Below are positions 9,591 to 18,137 of a DNA stretch of 32,077 nt, one piece after another. Below the pieces are notes generated by a model. It did not search any database. It saw only the letters and a program-made list of their open reading frames with translations, and was not told where the DNA came from. Source of the DNA: Psilocybe azurescens (Eukaryota; Basidiomycota; Agaricomycetes; Agaricales; Agrocybaceae). The position numbers and the translations under genes were made by a program. Numbering within the stretch: the stretch's first letter is position 1; each line of letters starts with the position of its first letter. The DNA is taken from the NCBI GenBank assembly GCA_023853785.1, contig JAJIRX010000606.1:1-32077 (forward strand), read 5' to 3'.

Positions 9591-12276
9591 CTAATTATTG
9601 TATGCTATGATTACAGGGAACGCCATCTCTGGCTCGGGTTGCAAAAGCTCAACTCTTCGCTAGTGAGGTTCGACAACCAGGTTTTGTCGTAGAAGTTCCT
9701 CGGGAGGCCCTTGATAGCCGACCTGGTGCTCGGTGTTGCCCCTGCAAGACGCGTTCGTTCTCGGTATGGATTTCCGGGCTTTGCATTTCCATAACGATTG
9801 TACCGATTGAAATCACGGTCGATCATTTGGAGATATGGAATGAGTTCTCGACTACGCCAAGCGACCGACCTGATAACGAACTTGCGGGGTTACTTCCACA
9901 TTCGACACTGCTTTCGTCAGAGCTCGTACCGCCCAAACCAAGCCTAGTCGCAACAACCCAAAGGAAATACCATACATCATCAACACTTCCATCGGACTTG
10001 CTTTTGTTTCCGTCCGTTATTTCAATTCGGAGGTCTTTGAGCTGAAATTCGGTAAGCATCCAGCTATTTGTTTAGATAAATGAATGTCAACTTACATGGT
10101 GTCGCCTAGCATCCCGTCTTGTCACCTTCTGCATCTTTTTCTTCTTTTGGGAGTTGCGAAGTTTCACCTCTTTATCGTCTTCGCCCTCCTTCGCTTGCCA
10201 ACTCTTCCATTCCTTCTTGAGGTTCCCAAAGCGCTGCCAATACTTCTCATAAATAACGGGCCATTCGGACTTCTCAATGCGCAAAGGTTCCCCTTGGTTT
10301 TCCAAGAAATCGTCAAAAACATCTCGGCCAGGCGCGTTCCACGGCTCCTTCTTCTTGTAGGCGAATGCAAGCTCCATTGGAATAAGCTTTGGACCTTCCC
10401 CTTCTCCGTCAGCAAAGGCTTCAACAGTATCTTTGGTTGGCTGTGGAAGTTTACGGATCTCATTGTTGTTCTGCATCTGGAGAAGTTTGTTCATATGTTT
10501 CCGGATTGCCGACTGTGGAAAAAATCAGTCCACCATTTTCTTTTGAAGACATTTATTTTCTTACCACCAACTCGCGTGTTCTTGGAATCCTCTCTCTATT
10601 CGATTGCTCGACAATCGTCCCAGTAACATTTTTCTTTGAGGTCCGTATCGGAGCGACCGACTTGCCCGAATTCTGGCCCTGAGTCGCAAGGACGATCTGG
10701 ACAATTGCCGCAACTTGCTCTGGTGTCATTCCAAGTGGCTGAAGTAACGACGTTGGCATGTTTGTGGGATTGGGTGTTGGCTTGGTGGTGGGATTGAAAG
10801 GCTTTGTAGGATCCACTCGTAATCGTGGCCCAGCACCTCCGCGTGGTCTTTGGAAATGAAAGACAGGCTTTGGGACGGAAGATTTATCGTCGTTCTGTGA
10901 GAGAGTCAGCGTAGATCTCCAAGACAAAAAGGCATCTTACCAATTCTTCCCCGTCGTCCTCGTCGCTCCTCGGTCATCGCCCTCCTTGTCACTATCACTG
11001 TCGGACTCGGGCGGTCATTTCATCATCATCATTGTTCAACGCAGCACGACGGTGTTTTCTCCCGTAACTTTCTTCCCTTCCTGTTTTTGGTTCCCTTGTC
11101 GTCATCGTACATGTTGACATCATCGCCTTCGAATTCATCGTCGTTGAATTCAATTGGTTCCTGGCCCCGTTCCTCGGCATCCTTCGCCATAGAACTTGAG
11201 TCTCCCTCATTCGAAATGCTCTCTTTGGTTGTCAAAGCGGCATCTTCTGCGTGTGATGCTTTATGGAGCATGACCGTTTCCGACCCCACTTCAGTGGCAC
11301 TGGCCATGTGAATGTCTTCCCCACTGGGCAAAGGATTGTTGGGCAAAGGATTGTTGGAGGAATTTGGGGTCGATACGGCAGCAACCTGAGTGGTTGACCC
11401 GTTGCCTAGATTGTCCCTTTTCGCGATATCCCCCTCCAGCTTCTCCAGTCGTGCCATGAACTCCGATAATTCGGTTTTATAAACGTCGACCTATCATTTG
11501 TTAGCTTTTAAATGGTTTCGAGGGCACATATAGCTGTACCTGGGCCTCTAATTCAATGATCCGTTCCTCCCTCTGTCCAAGCAACAATTGGCCGCCAGTC
11601 CTTCCTGTTCGATGAAGCGTGTTTTCTCGGCCTATATATGTTGAAGTCAATTTGCATATACAGGGCATTTTAAGGCATACCTGAGCCTCTACCTCAGCAC
11701 TCTTCTGATTAATTATCTGCCTGGTTGCCAATGCCTGCTGTTCGACGACGCGAGTTTTCTCGACCATTGATTCTTCCCGAGATCGGAAGTCGTTCAGTAC
11801 CCTTATATTTCCCTGCTCTGCCTTCAAGATGGGATGGACGCTTGCGGGATATTGGCCTTTTTCACCAAATTTGAACTGAAAAGGTGATCCCAATGCAGGC
11901 GCTGGAAGGAATTGGAAGTTGAAATTGGTTGGACAGAGGTTATGGCGGACAAACGTCCAGGGCTATCATCCATGAGTGGTCTCGGAACTGCATCCAGCTG
12001 CTCCCCTGCCAATGGGTGGCTCAAGTCGGCACCAGTCCTAGCGCATATCCAAAAGGCGGTGGTATATAACGTGAGGGGAGTAAACACGCCCATGAGATTC
12101 TAGATCTCTGTATTAGAAAATGGACAGATATAGCATCGTGTAAATACCTCTTCGTCGTTGGTCGATTTCTGGAATTTGCTGTTAGATGCGGTGTTTTCGT
12201 TCATCTCAACGTCCTTGGTTCTAGTCCGCGGCCTGGACAGTGGTAAAATCTGCTGTAGGAATGAACTCGAAGGCAT
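9591..12276 (-). pseudogene. Agaricomycete-specific coiled-coil/acidic protein, transposon passenger, frameshifted
   Basis: Multi-exon minus-strand gene, chosen start MPSSSFLQQ at 12276; first intron begins at 12147. In order: a Pro-rich part with YIPPPFGYALGL (about 12070) and FNFQFLPAPALGSPFQF (about 11900); a coiled coil with VEKTRVVEQQALATRQIINQ and IIELEAQ to MARLEKLEGDI (11800-11420); an acidic low-complexity segment (about 11100-11320) with a 15-bp tandem repeat giving NNPLPNNPLP; then RKHMNKLLQMQ, PWNAPGRDVFDDFL and EKYWQRFGNLKKEWKSWQ; and a C-terminal YNRYGNAKPGNPYRERTR, KGLPRNFYDKTWLSNLT. I recall similar multi-copy mushroom proteins but no assigned function. Frame breaks are inferred near 12050, 11950, 11570, 9860 and 9650. 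The end at 9591 assumes a reading into MAFPVII. Confidence 0.6.
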
Positions 12277-12761
12277 GGTGTTTCGGTAAAGCAATTTGCA
12301 ACCGTAATACTACTGCTATATATTGAATATAATAACTTTATTGTTTCACTACATGGGTATACGATTTCAAGCTACCGAGTAACCGAACAATGGCTCCTTT
12401 CTCCTGAGTCGCCAAGTGGAGAAAGTGTCGACGCAATGCAAACTAGTACTCAATCCGACCCTTCGCGATCCACTTGCCGCTATAATGCAAGTCGGTATTT
12501 ATAGCGTTCTTTTGTCGACTTGCAAAACTGAGCGAACATCAAATACAAATCAAGTAAGTTGTCCGGTTGTCCATCACAAGTTTATTGTTATAATTGTTAT
12601 GATTTTGTTATCCATCTACATGCACAAGTGCGTAGAATGAATTACATGGTTACAACAGGGCTCACAATAATTATTATATAAAGTGTATGGTCTCGGAGTT
12701 GGGAGCAAAGCAAACAGCAAAGAAGTCGATCTTTGTGCTCAATCGCCTTTGAACATCAGAA
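12277..12761. other. Intergenic gap between divergent transposon genes
   Basis: About 485 bp between the starts of 9591-12276 (-) and 12762-13220 (+). It is AT-rich and probably holds both promoters. No motif beyond AT-rich runs is clear, and the 74-codon frame at 12416-12640 lacks support. Confidence 0.4.
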
Positions 12762-13220
12762 ATGCCCGAAAAACTCCCAGTTTATGCTTTGAAGAAGGTA
12801 TGAAAGAAATTGATATATTGGGTTATTGTACTTATACAAGCTCACTACTTCCTAGGTCAAATATTTCACAGTCAGGGGCGACTTTATCGCCAAGGTGAAA
12901 CCAGGCCATTCTTTGGCAATATAATGGTCCAAGATGCAGCTCCGAAATTGAAGCAGACGCACAGTGCTTTTGGAGATCCATTCCCCAAGTCATACATCTA
13001 CGACTATCACATAGTCATCCTTGAAGGCCGCAAGTCACATGAATTCCAGATATCATGTAAGAACCGAACAGGCCTCGTGTACAACAATGTTATTGACAAG
13101 ATGGGCGGAAAATGGCACGGGGATATTGTGGTCATGAGGATAGGCAAGAAAAATCCGTCTGACCCAGTTGACATGGGTGGAAAGGATGCAGGACGCGTAG
13201 ACTTTGCTGTCAAAAAGTGA
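12762..13220 (+). pseudogene. Small conserved hypothetical protein, transposon passenger, one frameshift
   Basis: Exon 1 is 12762-12797 (MPEKLPVYALKK), the intron 12798-12855 is GT...AG, and exon 2 starts VKYFTVRGDF. The frame then breaks near 12893. It continues in a second frame as PFFGNIMVQDAAPKLKQTHS, AFGDPFPKSYIYDYHIVIL, SCKNRTGLVYNNVIDKMGGK, VVMRIGK and MGGKDAGRVDFAVKK, stop at 13218-13220. Corrected length is about 133 residues. No membrane segment, signal peptide or catalytic motif is visible. The even composition and clean intron argue for a real gene. It converges on 14046-14924, with hairpin cluster II between them. Confidence 0.6.
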
Positions 13221-13432
13221 GTTAGTGCACCCGCAATGCAAATTTGTTGAAATTTGATGATATGTCTTACCCTTCAGATTCTTGTCTTGTGTGAGGCAGT
13301 CTGGTTTGAGGGTAGGTGGAGAATGGCTTTGCTTCCGGAGACGTTGAAGATCCAGGAAACGCGATTCTGTAGCTTCATAATTTTTAATATACCCCATTGG
13401 TTGATATGCCAGGAGATAGGGTTGAGCGTTTA

Positions 13433-13800
13433 ATTGTTTGGCGGTGTTTGGTAAGAGCTTCGGCGGACTTGGTTCAATCGCCTTTGGCGGTGTTTGGTAA
13501 GAGCTTCGGCGGACTTCATACAATCGCCCAACACACTTCGCAGAGTCCGCCATGCTTGAACAAGATCGTCCACTGGGTGTCTAGTGGACGATCCCAACCT
13601 CAACGTTCAACGCCCAACACGTCCCAACGCACTTCGCAGACACCGACTCTGCCCATACTTGACGAGATCTTCCACTGGGTGTCTAGTGGACGATCTCAAC
13701 GTTCAATGCCCAACACGACCCAACGCAGTTTGCAGACACCGACTCCGGCCATGCTTGACGAGATCGTCCACTGGGTGTCCAGTGGACGGTTTCAATGCTC
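13433..13800 (+). repeat. Long repeat R, copy 1 (three-hairpin block)
   Basis: Closely matches 17418-17750 in the same direction, including three hairpins with the same arms. It differs by a local tandem duplication at its left end (GGCGGTGTTTGG...GGCGGACTT, at about 13441 and again at 13484), by a 7-bp difference near the second spacer and by a few substitutions. Spacers between hairpins are themselves related (CAACGTTCAA...CCCAACACG...CGCAGACACCGACT), so the block is a three-unit tandem array. Confidence 0.88.
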
Positions 13801-13912
13801 AAGTGCACCAGTAATACGACCAGGATGCTCACTCTCTGTCTGTCTTCAACGTGTTCAGGGTGACCAGAACATATCTTGTTTGAATTGAACGTCTTCTGGG
13901 TGTCCAGAGGAC
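13564..13912. repeat. Hairpin cluster II (loop GGGTGTCT/C), 5 copies
   Basis: 13564-13593 is a perfect inverted repeat with 11-bp arms GATCGTCCACT/AGTGGACGATC around GGGTGTCT. 13664-13697 has 13-bp arms with one mismatch. 13760-13793 has 13-bp arms with two G-T pairs and the loop GGGTGTCC. 13853-13870 is degenerate. 13891-13912 has 7-bp arms GTCTTCT/AGAGGAC with one G-T pair. The first three recur at about 96-100 bp. The cluster starts 134 bp past the stop of the minus-strand gene at 14046. Confidence 0.88.
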
Positions 13913-14045
13913 CTCTTTATTTGTGGTATATTGTACTACTATCTACTCCTTACTCTTCGATGAAGCCCGCCTTGCAATCTGTAAGTCTCGTCAAATGCTG
14001 TTCTGCTGATATGCTTATATGTAATTCCTTACCTTCTCGATCTCC

Positions 14046-14924
14046 TCAGTGGTCTCTCTTCCCTTGTATTCCGAGCTGTTTGTGAACTGTTTTTAGGTAA
14101 GTCTTCAGCATGTCATGTACTGGCCAATCTTTCTCGTAGTCTTTCAGGAAACTGAATTCTTTGTGAACCTAGATTCTTAAAGTAAGTCCTTGAACATAAT
14201 TTGGGGAACGAAATGTCACTGACAGTCTCTAAGAGCTGATGAACCTTTCTCTTGCTTTGCCCGCTGATAGCTCTTTTGCTTTGTATCAAGCTTCTCCTTG
14301 GCCAATTTTGTGACGACACTCTTAAGTTTTCGGTCAGCGGCTTTGTATTTAGACTCTACAGGGTGACTTACCAATACACTGTCATAGGTCTTCTGGTTCC
14401 AACCTAACGCCTTGCTGAGGTTATAGCCGCCTCTTCCTGGACGCGATACATCACCCTTTGGCTTCGGTATCAACCCCTTTCTGATTCCCTCACTTCCGGT
14501 TGCTTCTTCGTCCTCACTCGCTTTCTTCGCCGTCGTCGTTGCCCATGATCTCGTCATCATCTGACATGATGAACTCGACCTCGATTGCATCTCCTATGGT
14601 TGAATGGCCTGGTGATGCGCCACGTTGTACACCCTTTGAAGGAGCTTCGGAAATTCTGACCCGGCTTGGATGGAGTAGTAGCTCGCCGGACTGGAGTAGT
14701 CGCCGCCTGACTGGAGTAGTCGCTCGCCTGACTGGAGTAGTCGCTCGCTGGACTGGAGTAGTTGCGCGCCTGATGTCAGGAGTAGGAGAATGCTCTCGTT
14801 CTTCTAAAATAATTGACGGAAACTCCATTCGTGGAGTAATGGTAGGAGGAGGGTGAAACACTTTGGGAGCAAATATGAGCCTAGCCGTGATCAGTGGAAG
14901 ATGGGTTTCAATCTGAGCATCCAT
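14046..14924 (-). pseudogene. KDYEKDWPVHDML-motif protein, transposon passenger, frameshifted
   Basis: Starts MDAQIETHLPLITARL at 14924. A Pro/Thr-rich N-terminal half contains RATTPV repeats (14669-14775), followed by an acidic stretch (SDDDEIMGNDDGEE). Next comes GRGGYNLSKALGWNQKTYDS (about 14430), an intron starting near 14370, a basic helix KLAKEKLDTKQK, and after short introns EFSFLKDYEKDWPVHDMLK with stop TGA at 14046-14048. I recall small mushroom proteins with the ALGW and KDYE.DWPVHDM motifs near DNA transposons, function unknown; they could bind DNA or protein partners. Frame breaks lie near 14700, where one base is missing in a repeat unit, and near 14520. Confidence 0.55.
14669..14775. 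repeat. Coding minisatellite, ~21-24-bp units
   Basis: Repeated CTGGAGTAGTCGC-type units on the plus strand, read on the minus strand as RATTPVQ/R repeats. One unit lacks a base (GCCGCC versus GCTCGCC near 14700), which shifts the frame of the surrounding gene. Confidence 0.75.
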
Positions 14925-15308
14925 GGTTCGAGGTTTACATTTGCGTTTCGATGTGGATGCACTTATAGTCTGATTCCTGTATTGTATTTGCTTTGTATTT
15001 CGTTACCAGCTTGAATAATAAGTGCATTGTTTTAAATCCGGATCCGACAGCTTTGTCTTTGTCTTCGCCTTGGGGATATTGACACCGAGATGACAGTGCC
15101 AGGACACACTTACCAGATTTATACATCATCGTCATCTAAGTGTGTCGTTAAGTAAACAATAAGTGAATGACAACAATAAAATCGGTTCTCATATAATAGG
15201 ATGGGTTGACCTCAGAAGCAATTGACATAGTACTATCGACTCTCATGTTGGCTGATCTCCTCTATAAATGTTTTCGTCTTGTTTCCGTCTATCTGCGCTC
15301 ATCACCAG
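14925..15308. other. Gap between divergent transposon genes
   Basis: About 380 bp between the start of 14046-14924 (-) and the start of the WD40 gene (+). Probably a bidirectional promoter region; no distinct motif is recognised. Confidence 0.35.
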
Positions 15309-17060
15309 ATGAGGTGTGTTTTTAGGGTTCATGAAATAACTTATTAATTACGCATGATTTAGGCCTACTACAAGTACGCTAAGTTCAAAGGACCAACAGG
15401 CCCAGTGAACTGTCTATCTTTCCACCCATCGGAGGCTTGGAACTACTGGCTAGTGGAGGTACGTATGTCATGACTAACGGCTTCGCTGAATCTGAAAGTG
15501 TTGTAGGTGACGATGAAGCGGTGCGCATCTGGGAGATTTCCACGAAGAAGTGCCTGGATATTCTCGAAGATCCTGGGAAACGATGGGGCCAAATTACATG
15601 TCTGACCTGGCTGGGCAGCCCAGGGAACGACGAACTGAAGCCAATCGCGTTTGGTACTGGTCGTGGTCTTGTAGTCATTTATCGAAGCGCCCAAGGGTCG
15701 ATGTAGGCCTTTTCAACATTTCCTGAATAAATTATGTTGACAACTTTCAAGGCACGAATGGTCGAATTGGCTAGTAATAGGGTGTTTGAAGCTAGTGACC
15801 CGGTTGAAGCAATTGCATTTGACAGCAAAAATCTCACCTTGCAATAACAAGTCACCATGGTAGTATTGCCTTGTACGATATTGGTAGAAATGGTGAGTTA
15901 TATCTGGCACCATTGTGGAGTAATATAAATTAGTCGATCAACAGGAACTATGATTGAGCTGTGGTCAGTGAAAAGCAACGAAAGAAAGAAGATCGGCATA
16001 CCGCGATCTGTTCAATTTTTGAGGGAGGCAGGAAGATCCTAGTTTTTATTCTGGAAACTGGCGAAATGTAAGCACTTTTGGAACGAAGACCGCTGAGACT
16101 TACAGTAGCTCTTCTCAGGGTTTGCCACGATGTAGAGACATCTCGAGAAGAATGGAGAAAGGTCCTGAAGTCGGGAATGTAAGTCCAAAATAAGCACGAT
16201 CTTTTGGATACTCACAAAGTTGATCAGTGGCAATGCGACGACCTGTCCCTCAAGCAAGCTATTACTTGTTGACAATTTGTCAAAAGGATTTGATTTGTAC
16301 GACTTACCACGCTCTTCTCCCTCTTGCGCCTTCGCAATCCCCAGTACCAAGAAGTGTGTCAAAGATGGAGCCTTTGCCGGAGCAGGGGATCCGCTGATTG
16401 TCTGCGAAGTGACCATGGAAGGGTATATATATTCACCAATTCGTCGTCAATTCCCATCCAGGTCTTGGCCCCTGCTAGCAAGAGAGTGGAGGTGCAAGCA
16501 ATCAGTGTATGTCGTGATAATTTCTCTCTTGAATGTACCTCTGACCATGACACTAGACAACGACAACCACCGAGGCACATTTTATAGCAAGTGGTGTATC
16601 GGCCGGGTCTTTCGAGATCACTGTATGGGAAAAGACGGTAAGAAAGAAAACATACCGAGAATTGTTGAGAAACCTACCGATGAATGTCAGATTAAAAGGC
16701 GAAGATATACGATGAAAGTGACTACAATAGCGGAAAGGTCGGAAGGATTTTGAATCTTCTGATAATTCTTCTGGTATTACATTGGACGTCGGCGATTTGG
16801 GCACCTCTTGCTTCACAAGTAAATATTCCTGCATTATACATGTAAGGAGATACTGATAATTTCAACAGGCAGCAAGACGTACACTGGAAGGGATCAATCA
16901 GATCGTCGAGCAGTCCACCAAGGCTCAGGCAGGAAGGAAAGGACCGGGGATAACTGAATGGGATCCGAAAGCAGCATTTCCGCCATCGGAGGAGGATGAA
17001 TATGACGGAGACGGTATCGAATGGGGCAAGCTTCAAGGCGAAAGGTGGGACGAGCTTTAG
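15309..17060 (+). pseudogene. WD40-repeat protein with C-terminal membrane segment, transposon passenger
   Basis: Multi-exon plus-strand gene. The start ATG at 15309 is followed by an intron at 15314-15362, then YYKYAKFKGPTGPVNCLSFH, an intron at 15459-15506, and DDEAVRIWEISTKKC, a classic WD40 strand ending in W. More blades follow: GQITCLTWLG...GRGLVVIY; DPVEAIAFDSK...HHGSIALYD; IELWSVKS; and a Gly-rich GSDHGRVYIFTN and FEITVWEKT. Near 16760-16810 a hydrophobic helix (ILLVLHWTSAIWAPL) is followed by an acidic tail ending GERWDEL at 17060. WD40 propellers are protein-binding scaffolds; this one may be membrane-anchored. Frames break near 15430 and 15840, and the first exon is out of phase by one base. 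The stop is followed 24 bp later by hairpin cluster III. Confidence 0.72.
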
Positions 17061-17083
17061 TTGGTGTCGAAAGAAAGGTGGTG

Positions 17084-18051
17084 CATATCCAACTAGACAC
17101 CCAGTTGATATGGAGTTGAAAGCGTCGAGAGCGAGGATATGCTTTGGAAGGAAGTTCCCTTAAGAAGTCTTATTATATTCTCTATTTTTTTTTCATGTAG
17201 AAGGTCCCAAGCACTTACCGAATGATATATCTGAACGATTGAGTCGAGTAATTACAAGTTGGTAGGAACTCAACTAGACACCCAGTTGACAGTTCCTATG
17301 AGAGAGAGGAATATGACCGACGGATATCAACTCCACATCAACCAGACACCTAGTTGATATGGAGTTGAGAGCCAGGAGATAGTACGGGTTGAGCGGAGAA
17401 CGAGCTAGCGGGTGGTTCAATTGTTTGGCGGTGCTTGGTAAGAGCTTCGGCGGACTTCATACAATCGCCCAACACCACTTCGCAGAGTCCGCCACGCTTG
17501 AACAAGATCGTCCACTGGGTGTCTAGTGGACGATCCCAACCTCAACGTTCAACGCCCAACACGTCCCAACGCACTTCGCAGACACCGACTTTGCCACGCT
17601 TGACGAGATCTTCCACTGGGTGTCTAGTGGACGATCTCAACGTTCAACGTTCAATGCCCAACACGACCCAACGCAGTTTGCAGACACCGACTCCGCCACG
17701 CTTGACGAGATCGTCCACTGGGTGTCCAGTGGACGGTTTCAATGTTCAGTACGAGCTTATAACGTGAGATCTGGGTGTCCAGATATCAGTTTCCGGACTT
17801 CAAGACCTTCAAGATGTTTCTCCCTTTTCGAGAACAATAACACTTTCTCAGTGGGGGGCGGCCGGGCGAACGAGCAAGAATGGTTGCAAGGCGACAATTG
17901 TTCCATATTCGCTCAAACCTCGAGTATTTCTTCAGAGCCGCAAGCTTTGCCCTCAACATCTCATCCGTCTTTGTCGCTCCCAATTTCAACCCTCAACAAC
18001 TTCATCCATTCCGACGCTCCCTTCTTTGTACATCGGGTGTCTGCTGTACAA
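17084..18051. repeat. Hairpin cluster III (loop GGGTGTCT/C or AGACACCC), 8 copies
   Basis: 17084-17112: CAACT/AGTTG plus outer CATAT/ATATG with a bulge. 17263-17298: CAACT/AGTTG plus outer TAGGAACT/AGTTCCTA, 2-nt bulge. 17328-17367: 16-bp arms with two mismatches around AGACACCT. 17506-17535: perfect 11-bp arms. 17605-17638 and 17707-17740: 13-bp arms, as in cluster II. 17766-17787: 7-bp arms, one mismatch, loop GGGTGTCC. 18026-18051: arms TTGTACATC/GCTGTACAA with one mismatch, loop GGGTGTCT. The cluster fills the gap between the WD40 gene's stop and the transposase start. Confidence 0.85.
17418..17750 (+). repeat. Long repeat R, copy 2 (three-hairpin block)
   Basis: Second copy of the three-hairpin block at 13433-13800, same direction, about 4 kb away. 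It lacks the left tandem duplication and has an extra CGTTCAA near 17641. Confidence 0.88.
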
Positions 18052-18137
18052 TATCTCCCCAAATCACATCCCTTCGCATTTTCACTGTCTTCCAGCGATC
18101 TCTTCGTCGTACAACGGGTGTCGGGTTTCTTACAGAT

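Noticed and set aside
8531..9610. Open frames with repeated LWALDTQNTASTRR or SGCLE/WVSR-type peptides
   Set aside because: They are the hairpin cores and minisatellite read in different frames on both strands; no intron, start context or domain supports coding.
13397..13888. 163-codon plus-strand frame with repeated IVHWVSSGRSQ units, and its twin at 17435-17767
   Set aside because: The repeats are the palindromic block R translated; reading frames stay open only because the units are close to multiples of three.
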